NCBI RefSeq assembly: GCF_013358405.1
Contig: NZ_CP054836.1
Location: forward strand, 496,001 to 560,000
Direction of reading: 5' to 3'
DNA: 64,000 nt
Origin: Oricola thermophila
GTDB taxonomy: Bacteria > Pseudomonadota > Alphaproteobacteria > Rhizobiales > Rhizobiaceae
Below are positions 42,165 through 51,459 of this stretch, piece by piece. The stretch's first letter is position 1. The number at the start of each line of letters is the position of its first letter. The position numbers and the translations under genes are program-made. The notes under the pieces are model-generated. The model did no database searches, was not told where the DNA came from, and worked only from the letters and a program-made list of their open reading frames with translations.

Positions 42165-43013
42165 TTGAGCGCAGACGGGATCCTTGAAGGTTTGCCGCGT
42201 TTCGACGCGGGACAGGTCTGGCTGGTCGGCGCCGGTCCGGGCGATCCGGGCCTGTTGACGCTGCATGCGGTCAACGCGCTGAAACAGGCGGACGTGATCG
42301 TGCACGATGCATTGGTCAACGCCGGCTGCCTTGCGCTGGCGCGCGAGGGCGCGTTGCTGGAGTATGCGGGCAAGCGGGGCGGCAAGCCTTCGCCCAGACA
42401 GCGCGACATTTCCCTGCGGCTTGTCGAACTGGCCAAGGCCGGCAAGCGCGTTCTGCGGCTCAAGGGCGGCGATCCGTTCGTGTTCGGGCGCGGCGGCGAG
42501 GAGGCGCTGACCCTGGTCGAGCACGGCATTCCCTTCCGTATCGTGCCCGGGGTAACCGCGGGCATCGGCGGGCTGGCCTATGCCGGCATCCCGGTGACTC
42601 ACCGTGACATCAACCACAACGTGACCTTCCTGACCGGGCATGACGCGACCGGCGTGATGCCCGATGCCGTGGACTGGGCCGGCGTGGCGCGCTCTTCGCC
42701 GGTGATCGTCATGTACATGGCAATGAAGCATATCGGCACGATCACGTCGCGGCTGATCGCCGAGGGCCGTTCTCCCGACGAGCCGATGGCCTTCGTCTGC
42801 AACGCGACGACACCGCAGCAGCAGGTGCTGGAAACGACGCTCGGACGCGCGGAAGAGGACCTGGCGGTGGCCGGGCTGTCGCCGCCGGCCGTCGTGGTGG
42901 TGGGCGAGGTGGTCAGGATGCGCGTGGCACTCGACTGGCTCGGTGCGGAAAGCGACGGGCGTGTGCTCAGGACGGATTCGCTGGAACGGCGGACCAGGGA
43001 CAGATCGGCATGA
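42165..43013 (+). CDS. cobA: Uroporphyrinogen-III C-methyltransferase CobA
   Basis: 282 residues of the SUMT family ('VWLVGAGPGDPGLLTLHA', 'YAGKRGGKPSPRQ', 'RLKGGDPFVFGRGGEEA' regions). It converts uroporphyrinogen III to precorrin-2, the branch point to siroheme and B12. The likely start is TTG 42165, with AGGAAAG upstream; no ATG start is available at the right place. Divergent from cbiD and followed by cobB with an ATGA overlap. Confidence 0.93.
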   Translation: MSADGILEGLPRFDAGQVWLVGAGPGDPGLLTLHAVNALKQADVIVHDALVNAGCLALAREGALLEYAGKRGGKPSPRQRDISLRLVELAKAGKRVLRLKGGDPFVFGRGGEEALTLVEHGIPFRIVPGVTAGIGGLAYAGIPVTHRDINHNVTFLTGHDATGVMPDAVDWAGVARSSPVIVMYMAMKHIGTITSRLIAEGRSPDEPMAFVCNATTPQQQVLETTLGRAEEDLAVAGLSPPAVVVVGEVVRMRVALDWLGAESDGRVLRTDSLERRTRDRSA

Positions 43014-44311
43014 AGGGCTTTCTCGTTGCCGCCCCGCATTCGGGGTCGGGAAAGACGACGCTGACACTGGGCCTGCTGCGGGCCCTGAGGGATCGCGGCA
43101 TGGCGCTTGCGCCTGCCAAGGCGGGCCCGGACTACATAGATCCGCAGTTTCACGCCGCTGCGAGCGGCGAAACCTGCATCAATCTCGATCCCTGGGCGAT
43201 GCGACCGGACCTGATCCGCATTCTCGCGGAGCGGCACGCGTCAGGCGACCGGCTCCTGGCGGTCGAGGGCATGATGGGGCTGTTCGACGCAGCGGCCGAC
43301 CGGCGCGGCTCGCCTGCGGATCTCGCCGCAATGCTCGGTCTGCCGGTCGTCCTCGTTGTCGACTGTGCCCGAATGGCGCATTCCGTTGCAGCGCTTGTCG
43401 AGGGTTTCAACGGGCATCGCGCCGATGTCCTGATTGCCGGAGTGATACTCAACCGGGTCGCCGGTGCCCGGCACGAGGAGATGCTGCGCGAGGCGCTCGA
43501 GCCGAGCGGCGTGCCCGTGCTGGGTGCCGTTCGGCAGGACAAGATGCTTGCGCTGCCATCGCGGCATCTCGGGCTGGTACAGGCGACGGAACACGAGCGA
43601 CTGGAGAGCTTCATAGCGGATGCCGCATTCGCGGTGACGGTGGGCGTCGACCTCGATCAGCTCGCGGCATTGACGACCGTGTCCGGAGACCGGGACGTGA
43701 GGGCGGCCGTACCGCGCCTTCCTCCGCTCGGACAGCACATCGCGGTGGCGCGCGATGCCGCCTTCGGCTTCATCTATCCGCACATCCTGCAAGGCTGGCA
43801 GCGACAGGGCGCGGAGCTGTCATTCTTCTCGCCTCTTGCTGACGAGGCGCCGGCGGAGGATGCCGATGCGGTCTACCTGCCGGGCGGGTACCCGGAACTC
43901 AATGCCGGCAGGATCGTGGCGGCGGGGAATTTCCTTGCCGGCCTGAAGCGTGCCGCGGAGACGGGCAAGCCGGTCTTCGGCGAATGCGGCGGCTACATGG
44001 TGCTGGGCGAAGGGCTGATCGATGCCGACGGCGCGCGGCACGAAATGGCGGGTCTTCTCCCCCTCGTCACGTCCTATGCCAGGCAACGCCGCCATCTGGG
44101 TTACAGGCGGCTGGCGCCGCTTGCCGCGTCGCCCTGGCAACTGCCCCTGACCGCGCACGAGTTCCATTATTCGACGGTGGTCTCGGAAGGCGAGGGCGAA
44201 CGGCTGTTCGCCGTGACGGACGCGCGCGGCGCGGCGCTGGACAATGCCGGACTGCGACGTGGCACGGTCTGCGGGTCCTACATGCACATCATCGACAGGG
44301 CGGACCCGTGA
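43010..44311 (+). CDS. cobB: Cobyrinate / hydrogenobyrinate a,c-diamide synthase CobB
   Basis: 433 residues: N-terminal ATPase with P-loop 'SGSGKTTLTLGL' near residue 10-21 and a C-terminal glutamine amidotransferase with nucleophile Cys326 (GECGGYMVL). It amidates the a and c side chains. The homologue in the early-cobalt route (CbiA) acts on cobyrinic acid. ATGA overlap with cobA, GTGA overlap with cobC. Confidence 0.94.
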   Translation: MKGFLVAAPHSGSGKTTLTLGLLRALRDRGMALAPAKAGPDYIDPQFHAAASGETCINLDPWAMRPDLIRILAERHASGDRLLAVEGMMGLFDAAADRRGSPADLAAMLGLPVVLVVDCARMAHSVAALVEGFNGHRADVLIAGVILNRVAGARHEEMLREALEPSGVPVLGAVRQDKMLALPSRHLGLVQATEHERLESFIADAAFAVTVGVDLDQLAALTTVSGDRDVRAAVPRLPPLGQHIAVARDAAFGFIYPHILQGWQRQGAELSFFSPLADEAPAEDADAVYLPGGYPELNAGRIVAAGNFLAGLKRAAETGKPVFGECGGYMVLGEGLIDADGARHEMAGLLPLVTSYARQRRHLGYRRLAPLAASPWQLPLTAHEFHYSTVVSEGEGERLFAVTDARGAALDNAGLRRGTVCGSYMHIIDRADP

Positions 44312-45360
44312 ACGGAATCCGGCATGGCGGAGCGCTCGACCGGGCCATCGCGCGCCACGGCGGGAAACGTGAGGACTGGCTCGATCTCTCGACCGGCATC
44401 AACCCCGTTGCCTGGCCGGTGCCCGAACTGACGGCTGATGCGTGGCAGCGTTTGCCCGACGAAGCGCTCGAGTCCGAGTGCATCGAGGCGGCGCGGGCCT
44501 ACTACCGCGTTCCCGACGAGGCGGGCATCGTCGCCGCGCCGGGCACCCAGGCGATCATCCAGTGGCTCCCGGTGCTCTTGAACTACCTCGACCGGGCGAC
44601 GATCGTGTCGCCGACCTATGGCGAGTACGAGCAGGTTCTGCGTGCAGCGGGCGTCGGGGTGGAAACGCCGATCGATCTTCCGGATGCGGGCAATATCAAT
44701 CCGCTTCTGGTGATCGGCCAGCCGAACAATCCCGACGGACGGGTCTGGCCCGAAAGGCAGGTCGCGGAGCTTGCCGGCGGACGGGGCGGTGTGCGCATGG
44801 TCGTGGTCGACGAGGCATTTGCCGATGTGGCGCCGGAACATTCGATCGTGCCGCAAACCGGCGGACCGGGGCTTACCGTGCTGCGCTCGTTCGGCAAGTT
44901 CTTCGGGCTGGCAGGGGTGCGGCTGGGATTTGCTATCGGCGACAGGGACGTGGTCGACGCGCTCAGGCGGATGATCGGTCCCTGGGCGGTATCCGGCCCG
45001 GCGTTGGCAATAGGGGCGCAGGCTATGCGCGATTCGGAATGGATCGCTGCCACGAGGGAAAGGCTGGCCCGGGACAGCGCGCGCCTGGCGGAGATGCTTG
45101 AGCGGACCGGCATGCGAATCGCAGGGCGGACGGACCTGTTTGTTCTTGTCGAAATGGACGAAGCGGCGGAAGTGGCCGAAGAACTGGCGAAACGGCGCAT
45201 TCTCGTGCGTAGTTTCGACAGCAATGCACGATGGTTGCGGTTCGGGATACCCGGCAACGAGCAAGAATTCACAATGCTAGATTCGGTGCTTGCCGCGATT
45301 GCCGGAGCGGTGCACTCTCCGGATCAATGTATACTGGGGGCCACTTCACGATCCTGTTGA
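44308..45360 (+). CDS. cobC: Threonine-phosphate decarboxylase-type protein CobC
   Basis: 350 residues of the class I PLP aminotransferase fold; PLP lysine Lys197 in RSFGKFFGLAGVR. It supplies (R)-1-amino-2-propanol phosphate for the lower loop (CobD function in Salmonella naming). GTG start overlaps the cobB stop by 4 bp. Its last 34 bp overlap cobD. Confidence 0.9.
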   Translation: MNGIRHGGALDRAIARHGGKREDWLDLSTGINPVAWPVPELTADAWQRLPDEALESECIEAARAYYRVPDEAGIVAAPGTQAIIQWLPVLLNYLDRATIVSPTYGEYEQVLRAAGVGVETPIDLPDAGNINPLLVIGQPNNPDGRVWPERQVAELAGGRGGVRMVVVDEAFADVAPEHSIVPQTGGPGLTVLRSFGKFFGLAGVRLGFAIGDRDVVDALRRMIGPWAVSGPALAIGAQAMRDSEWIAATRERLARDSARLAEMLERTGMRIAGRTDLFVLVEMDEAAEVAEELAKRRILVRSFDSNARWLRFGIPGNEQEFTMLDSVLAAIAGAVHSPDQCILGATSRSC

Positions 45361-46310
45361 TCGCCATCATCGTCGACCGGCTGGTCGGCGATCCCGATAT
45401 CTTTTGGCGGCGCATATCACATCCTGTCGCCTGGTTCGGTTACCTCATCGACATTTTCGAGCGGACCTTCAACCTGGAGAGCCATTCGCCGCGTGCGCGC
45501 AGGCTGCTCGGCACCTTCGCCATCGTGATCCTGGTTCAGTTTGCCGTCGTGGTGGGACACTGGATGAGGATGGTACTGGACTTCCTGCCGATTGTCGGCG
45601 TGATCGCGGAGATCGCCGTTGTTTCGATCCTGATCGCGCAGAAGTCGCTGGCCGATCACGTGTGTGCGGTGGCGGAGGGCCTGCGCGAGAACGGTCTTTC
45701 CGGGGGCAGGTCGGCGGTGTCAAGGATCGTCGGGCGCGACCCTGAAACCCTCGACGAATTCGGTGTCTCGCGCGCCGCGATCGAAAGCCTTGCGGAGAAT
45801 GCCTCAGACGGCGTGATCGCGCCGGTCTTTTGGTACGCGGCCGCCGGCCTGCCCGGCCTGCTCGCCTACAAGATGCTGAATACCGCGGATTCCATGATCG
45901 GTCACAGATCCGAGCGCTATCGCTGTTTCGGATGGGCCACGGCGCGGCTGGACGATCTGGCGAACTGGATTCCTGCGCGGCTGACGGGTGTGCTCATCGC
46001 GCTGGCCGCGGCGAGCCTCAGGGGACCGGCGCGGGCGAAGCGGGTGATCACGGTCATGTGGCGCGATGCCCGGCTTCACCGGTCCCCGAATGCCGGTTGG
46101 CCCGAGGCAGCGATGGCTGCTGCCGTGGGCGTCGCGTTGGGCGGGCCGCGCATTTACGCAGGCGACGTTGCGGACGAACCGTTCATGAACGTTTCCGGCG
46201 GTCATTCCGCTGACGCGAAGGATATCGACGGCGCGGTCAGGATGTTCTGGCGGACGATGACCGTGGCGGCGGTAGCGGTTGCCGCCCTGGCGATCTTGCT
46301 GTCGATCTGA
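45327..46310 (+). CDS. cobD: Adenosylcobinamide-phosphate synthase CobD (CbiB)
   Basis: 327 residues, about four to five membrane helices, with the family motifs 'RLVGDP..FWRRISHPVAWFG', 'VGRDPETLDE' and 'ESLAENASDGVIAP'. It condenses adenosylcobyric acid with aminopropanol (phosphate). ATG 45327 lies inside the end of cobC. Last gene of the cobABCD unit; 3 bp from the convergent ABC operon. Confidence 0.93.
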   Translation: MYTGGHFTILLIAIIVDRLVGDPDIFWRRISHPVAWFGYLIDIFERTFNLESHSPRARRLLGTFAIVILVQFAVVVGHWMRMVLDFLPIVGVIAEIAVVSILIAQKSLADHVCAVAEGLRENGLSGGRSAVSRIVGRDPETLDEFGVSRAAIESLAENASDGVIAPVFWYAAAGLPGLLAYKMLNTADSMIGHRSERYRCFGWATARLDDLANWIPARLTGVLIALAAASLRGPARAKRVITVMWRDARLHRSPNAGWPEAAMAAAVGVALGGPRIYAGDVADEPFMNVSGGHSADAKDIDGAVRMFWRTMTVAAVAVAALAILLSI

Positions 46311-46313
46311 GGT

Positions 46314-47939
46314 TCAGGCGCGCAGCCGTCTTTCGATTGCCTTCTGCAAGTCCGGGGCGGCGGTGATCAGGCGACGGGTCACTTCCGATTGCGGACGGTC
46401 CAGCACATCCGCGGTCCTGCCCGTCTCGACGATCCTTCCGTGATCCATGACAAGGACATCATGGGTGATCGCCCGAGCTACCGTCAGGTCATGGGTGATG
46501 AAGAGGAAGGCGAGGCCGAGGTCGTCGTTCAGTCTGGCGAACAGATCGAGTATCTGGGCGCGGATGGATACATCGAGGGCCGAAACCGGCTCATCGGCGA
46601 CAACCAGCTTCGGCCGGGTGATGATGGCACGGGCGATGGCGAGGCGCTGGCGCTGTCCGCCCGAAAACTCATGCGGATACTTCGCCGCGTCGGAGGGCTG
46701 CATGCCGACCTCGATCAGGGCCTCGGCGATGCGTTCCCGGCGTTCCGGTTTCGTCAGCCTGCGGTCCAGCAGGTGAAGCGGCTCGGCAACCGAGTGGCCG
46801 ATCTTCTTTCGCGGGTCAAAGGAGCCATAGGGATCCTGGAAGACCACCTGCATCTCGCGGCGGGCAGGGCGAAGCGCGGTTTCGTCCAGCGCGGACGTCT
46901 CCATTCCGTCGAAGGTGATCTTTCCGGCGGTCGGCTTGTCCAGGGCCAGGACAAGCCGTGCGAGCGTCGATTTTCCGCAACCTGACTGGCCGACGAGCGC
47001 TACCGACTGGCCGGCGCGGACCGAGAACGACACCCGGTCGACGGCCCGAACGGGTTCGGCGCGCGAAAAAAGTCCCCGTCGATGGCCGCGGAAATGACGC
47101 GAGACGTTCTCGACCTCGAGCATGCCATGCGCCTCGACGGGTGGCGTTGCCGCGTTTGCCCATGACGGCACGTGGGTCGAGGCTTCCGCCAGTTGGCGGG
47201 TATAGGGGTGCTTCTGTTCACGCAGAACTTTCGCCGTCTCCCCGGTTTCCTGTATCTCGCCGCTGCGCAGGATGGCGATGCGGTCGGCCATGTCGGCGAC
47301 GACGCCCAGGTCGTGGCTTATCAGGACGAGGCCCATCCCATCCTCGGCTACGAGTTCGCGCAGGAGATCGAGTATCTGCGCCTGCAGGACGACGTCGAGC
47401 GCGGTTGTCGGCTCATCGGCGATCAGCAGCCCGGGACGGAGTGCACAGGCAATGGCGATGACCACACGCTGCCGCTGGCCTCCCGACAGCTCGTGCGGGT
47501 AGCGGGACAGGGGAAAGCGGCTTTCCGGCAGGCCGACGCGGGCGAGGATGTCGCGGGCGCGGGCCTCGGCGTCTGCCCTGTTCGCGCCGGTATGGAAACG
47601 GATTCCTTCCGCCACCTGCTCGCCAATGGTCTTGACCGGGTTCAGGGCTGTCATGGGCTCCTGGAAAACCATGCCGATGTCGTCCCCCCGCAGCGCGCAC
47701 ATGCGCTCCTCGGAGGCGGAAAGCAGGTCTTCGCCGTTGAAGGCGATGCGACCGGAGAGCCTCGCTCCATGCGGCAGCAGGCGCATCACCGATTGCGCCG
47801 TCATCGACTTGCCCGAGCCGGATTCGCCGACAAGACCGACGACCTCGCCTTCATTCACCGACAGGTCGATGCCCTTCAGGATCTCGTGGCGGCCGATGGT
47901 CAGCGACAGGCCGGAAATTTCGAGAACAGGTGTGCTCAT
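46314..47939 (-). CDS. Fused dipeptide/opine-type ABC transporter ATPase (DppD-DppF type)
   Basis: 541 residues with two full nucleotide-binding domains: Walker A GESGSGKS and GQSGCGKS, signatures LSGGQRQRV and FSGGQRQRL, Walker B LIADEPTTALD and VVADEPVSALD. Each half carries the C-terminal oligopeptide-transporter motif. It powers the permease pair encoded upstream. ATG overlaps the permease stop by 4 bp. Last gene of a SBP-permease-permease-ATPase operon. Confidence 0.92.
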   Translation of the reverse strand: MSTPVLEISGLSLTIGRHEILKGIDLSVNEGEVVGLVGESGSGKSMTAQSVMRLLPHGARLSGRIAFNGEDLLSASEERMCALRGDDIGMVFQEPMTALNPVKTIGEQVAEGIRFHTGANRADAEARARDILARVGLPESRFPLSRYPHELSGGQRQRVVIAIACALRPGLLIADEPTTALDVVLQAQILDLLRELVAEDGMGLVLISHDLGVVADMADRIAILRSGEIQETGETAKVLREQKHPYTRQLAEASTHVPSWANAATPPVEAHGMLEVENVSRHFRGHRRGLFSRAEPVRAVDRVSFSVRAGQSVALVGQSGCGKSTLARLVLALDKPTAGKITFDGMETSALDETALRPARREMQVVFQDPYGSFDPRKKIGHSVAEPLHLLDRRLTKPERRERIAEALIEVGMQPSDAAKYPHEFSGGQRQRLAIARAIITRPKLVVADEPVSALDVSIRAQILDLFARLNDDLGLAFLFITHDLTVARAITHDVLVMDHGRIVETGRTADVLDRPQSEVTRRLITAAPDLQKAIERRLRA

Positions 47940-48823
47940 CTCTGCCGCCGCAATCTCGGGTCGAGCACGTCGCGCAGCCCGTCCCCCAACAGGTTGAGGC
48001 CGAGGACGGTTACAATGATGGCGAGGCCCGGAACGATCGCCATGTGCGGTGCAATCGCCATCATGGTCTGCGCCTCGAACAGCATGCGTCCCCAACTCGG
48101 CGCCGGGGGCTGGGTGCCGAGCCCGACATAGGACAGACCGGCTTCGGCGAGGATGCCGAGCGAAAACTGGATCGTGCCCTGCACGAGCAGCAGGTTGGCT
48201 ATGTTCGGCATAATGTGCTGCGTGGTGATCAGGACGGCGCGCTTTCCGCTGGCGCGGGCGGCGAGGATGAATTCACGCGGCCACAGCGCCAGCGCGCCGC
48301 CACGGGCGACCCGGGCAAAAACCGGTATGTTGAATATGCCGATTGCGATGATCGCATTGATCGCCCCGGGACCGAAGATCGCGGTTATCATCACGGCCGA
48401 CAGAAGCGCGGGAAAGGCGAAGACGATGTCCGACATTCGCATCAGGATCTCGTCAGCAATGCCGCGTTTCGCCGCTGCCCAGCAGCCGAGCGGAACGCCG
48501 ACGGCCATGCCGATGCCGACGGCGACAAATGCCACGGCGATGGAATTGCGCGACCCCACCATTATCATCGACAGGATGTCCCGACCGAAATGGTCGGTGC
48601 CGAGCCAGTGTGCAGCATTCGGCGGCTGCAGCCGGTCGGAGATCGCCAGTTTGGTGACGTCGTAGGGCGTCCAGACGAACGATGCCAATGCGACCGCAAC
48701 AACGAAGGCGGTGATCATGGCGCCGGCGAGGAAGGACCGGTTTGAAAGCGCCTTTCGCGCGAAGTGGCGCCAGTCCTCGTGTTCGGTCGCGATCAGTTCC
48801 GTTTCCATTCCGCCATCCGCCAT
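47936..48823 (-). CDS. ABC transporter permease, DppC/OppC type
   Basis: 295 residues with an N-terminal OppC-type helix, then five helices of the binding-protein-dependent permease domain and the EAA loop (ASGKRAVLITTQHIMPNI). 'HWLGTDHFGRDILS' is the classic OppC/DppC motif. Start 48823 follows AAGGCGG; a longer in-frame start at 48859 overlaps the previous gene and is less likely. Confidence 0.92.
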   Translation of the reverse strand: MADGGMETELIATEHEDWRHFARKALSNRSFLAGAMITAFVVAVALASFVWTPYDVTKLAISDRLQPPNAAHWLGTDHFGRDILSMIMVGSRNSIAVAFVAVGIGMAVGVPLGCWAAAKRGIADEILMRMSDIVFAFPALLSAVMITAIFGPGAINAIIAIGIFNIPVFARVARGGALALWPREFILAARASGKRAVLITTQHIMPNIANLLLVQGTIQFSLGILAEAGLSYVGLGTQPPAPSWGRMLFEAQTMMAIAPHMAIVPGLAIIVTVLGLNLLGDGLRDVLDPRLRRQR

Positions 48824-48824
48824 G

Positions 48825-49769
48825 TCACCGCCTTCGCAGTCGCGGATCGGCCCACGCATAGGCGAGATCGACGAGGAAATTGACGATCACGACCGTTGCG
48901 ACCAGCAGCAGGACGACGCTCTCGACGACGATCAGGTCGCGCTGCGTGATCGCCTGGAAGACGAGGCGGCCGAGGCCGGGAAGGTAGAAGACGTTCTCGA
49001 TGATGATGGTGCCGGCAAGCAGGAAGGCGAATTGCAGGCCGAGGATGGTCAACACCGGTATCAGCGCGTTGCGCAGGGCATGGTGGCGCAGGACGAGGCC
49101 GGCAGGCAGACCCTTGGCGCGGGCGGTGCGGATATAATCCTCCCCCAGCACGTCGAGCAGGGAGGAGCGCGTGACGCGGGCAAGGATCGCGGCCTGCGGC
49201 AGGGCAAGCGCGATGGCGGGCAGCAGCAGCGATTGTAAACCCGGCCAGAGCCCTGATTGCCAACCGGGAAAGCCGCCGGCAGGCACCAGCCGAAGCGTGA
49301 CGGCGAAAAGATAGACAAGCAGGATCGCGAACCAGAAATTGGGAATCGCAATGCCGAGCTGGGTGGCGGCCATTATGCCCGCATCGGCTGCCGCTCCGCG
49401 CCGGGCGGCGGAGAAGATGCCGACGGGAATGGCAATCGCGGTCGACAGCGCCAGCGCCATCAGTGCCAGTGGCAGCGAGACCACCAGGCGTTCGCGCACC
49501 AGATCGATTACCGGGACGGAGTAGGTGTAGGAACGTCCGAAGTCGCCGGTCAGCATGCCGCCGATCCAGGTGAAATAGCGGACGATCACCGGCTCATCGA
49601 GACCCATCTGCCGGCGCAGCGCGTCGATCGCGTCCTCGGTGGCGTTCATGCCGAGCATCAGGCGTGCCGGGTCGCCGGGAACGATCTCTAGCACCGCGAA
49701 GACGACAACGCTTGCAGCGAACAGCGTGACGAGGACGATGACGGTGCGGCGCAGCAGGTAAGACAGCAT
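48825..49769 (-). CDS. ABC transporter permease, DppB/OppB type
   Basis: 314 residues, six helices, with the DppB start 'MLSYLLRRTVIVLVTLF', 'VPGDPARLMLG' and the EAA loop 'ARAKGLPAGLVLRHHALRNA'. Partners with the following permease. The stop lies one base before the next ATG. Confidence 0.92.
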   Translation of the reverse strand: MLSYLLRRTVIVLVTLFAASVVVFAVLEIVPGDPARLMLGMNATEDAIDALRRQMGLDEPVIVRYFTWIGGMLTGDFGRSYTYSVPVIDLVRERLVVSLPLALMALALSTAIAIPVGIFSAARRGAAADAGIMAATQLGIAIPNFWFAILLVYLFAVTLRLVPAGGFPGWQSGLWPGLQSLLLPAIALALPQAAILARVTRSSLLDVLGEDYIRTARAKGLPAGLVLRHHALRNALIPVLTILGLQFAFLLAGTIIIENVFYLPGLGRLVFQAITQRDLIVVESVVLLLVATVVIVNFLVDLAYAWADPRLRRR

Positions 49770-49804
49770 GAAAGTGGGCTACCTGTCGTTTCGGCAGGAA
49801 AGGT

Positions 49805-49824
49805 GGCGGGCGCCGACGCCCGCC
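49805..49824 (-). promoter_or_regulatory. Intercistronic hairpin between binding-protein and permease genes
   Basis: GGCGGGCG (49805-49812) and CGCCCGCC (49817-49824) pair around a CCGA loop in the 77-bp gap after the binding-protein gene. Such stems stabilise the upstream message or partly terminate, so the binding protein is made in excess. Confidence 0.6.
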
Positions 49825-49846
49825 TTTGGAAAGCGGTGCCTGTGCT

Positions 49847-51331
49847 TCACTCCTTCCAGCGGACCTCGGTCAGGTCGTTCGCCTGCACGGGCGCATTGGC
49901 CCACAGCCCCTCGACTCGGGCATCCCAGATGCCGTGCTTGGCGAGCTGGAACAGAAAGCCGTTGACGGCGTCCTGCGCTATGATTTCCTGGGCCTTGCGC
50001 ATCAGGGCGTACCGGGCGTCGGTATCGGCGGTCGCGTCGAGCTCTGCCATCACTTCGCCGAAGGCCTTGTTGTGGTAATCGAAGTAGTAGTCCTCACGGG
50101 CATAGATGCCGATGTCGTTCGGCTCGGTATGCGAGACAATGGTCAGGTCGTAGTCCTTGGCCTTGAAGACCTGATCGAGCCATTGCGCCCATTCGACCGG
50201 GATGATTTCCAGATCAATGCCTATTTCGCGCAACTGCGCGGCAACGATCTCGCCACCGCGGCGTGCATAGGACGGCGGCGGCAGCTTCAGCGTTGCCTCG
50301 AAACCGTCGGGATAGCCCGCCTCGGCGAGCAACTGCTTCGCCCTTTCCGGGTCGTAGGGGTAGGTCTCCACCAATTCGACATAGGCCGGATGGTGCGGGG
50401 CAAAATGCGAGCCGATCGGCGTGCCGAGGCCGAACATGGCGCCGTCTATGATTGCCTGACGGTCGATGGCATGCGCGATGGCCTGACGCACCTTCAGGTC
50501 GTCGAAGGGCGGCTTTCCGTTGTTGGTGGCCAGGATCGTTTCGCCCTCCGTCGAGCCTATGACCACTTCGAAACGCGGGTCGGCCGCGAACTGGGGTATC
50601 GCCTCGGGGGCGGGGAAGTTCGGAAAGGCATGGACATCACCGGCGAGAAGGGCAGCCGTCGCTGCGGCCGGATCGGCAATGAAACGGAAAGTCGCCTTGT
50701 CGAGCGCGACAGGATCGCCCCAGTAGTCGGGGTTCTTCACGATCGTGACCGCGGAACCCTTGGCCCAGCCGTCGAACATGAAGGGGCCGGTGCCGACTGG
50801 CCGTTCCTTGTTGGTTTCCGCAGATTCGGGCGCGACGATCACCGCATCGCCCCAGCCCATGTTCCAGAGGAAGGCGCCAGAAGGCTGTTTCAGCGTGACC
50901 CTGACGGTCAGGTCATCGACGGCCTCGACTTCGTCGATTGCCGCGAAGAGACCCTTCTGCGCATTGGTCGAGTCGTCGGCACGGGCGCGGTCCAGCGAGA
51001 AGACGACATCGCCGGCATCGAGCGTCGTGCCGTCGTGAAACTTCACGCCGTCATGAAGCCTGAAGGTGTAGGTGAGGCCGTCATCGGACAATGTCCAGCT
51101 CTCGGCAAGCGCCGGGCGCACCGAGCCGTCGGGGCCGATGCGGGTCAGTCCCTCGAAGATGTTGGCATAGACGATCTCGTCGATCGCGGCAGCGGCGCCG
51201 GCTGTGGGATCGAGGTGCGGCGGTTCGAGCGCGACGCCCAGCGTCAGGTCGGTGCGCGCGGCGAGGGCCGACGTCGTGAGGGCAAGCGCGAACGCGGCGC
51301 CGGCCAGAAAGGTCTTCAAACTGGGTTTCAT
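49847..51331 (-). CDS. ABC transporter substrate-binding protein, peptide/opine family (SBP_bac_5)
   Basis: 494 residues. Signal peptide of about 24 residues (ALA cleavage), then an SBP_bac_5 domain: 'LDPTAGAAAAIDEIVYANIFEGL' region, 'GVKFHDGTTLDAGDVVFSLDRA' region and 'RQAIAHAIDRQAI'. This group binds di/oligopeptides, opines, nickel or glycosides; the exact ligand cannot be read from sequence. GGGAGG ribosome binding site. First gene of the operon. Confidence 0.9.
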   Translation of the reverse strand: MKPSLKTFLAGAAFALALTTSALAARTDLTLGVALEPPHLDPTAGAAAAIDEIVYANIFEGLTRIGPDGSVRPALAESWTLSDDGLTYTFRLHDGVKFHDGTTLDAGDVVFSLDRARADDSTNAQKGLFAAIDEVEAVDDLTVRVTLKQPSGAFLWNMGWGDAVIVAPESAETNKERPVGTGPFMFDGWAKGSAVTIVKNPDYWGDPVALDKATFRFIADPAAATAALLAGDVHAFPNFPAPEAIPQFAADPRFEVVIGSTEGETILATNNGKPPFDDLKVRQAIAHAIDRQAIIDGAMFGLGTPIGSHFAPHHPAYVELVETYPYDPERAKQLLAEAGYPDGFEATLKLPPPSYARRGGEIVAAQLREIGIDLEIIPVEWAQWLDQVFKAKDYDLTIVSHTEPNDIGIYAREDYYFDYHNKAFGEVMAELDATADTDARYALMRKAQEIIAQDAVNGFLFQLAKHGIWDARVEGLWANAPVQANDLTEVRWKE

Positions 51332-51459
51332 TGCGAGCCTCCCGGTTGTCCGGGACAACTCTAAGCAGTAACCGCCGGGCTTGTCAGCACCGAACCGCAT
51401 TCACACCGCAATCGCGCCGGCTCCCGCCGCCGGCACGGCGGGGCGTGAAGGACATCGTT

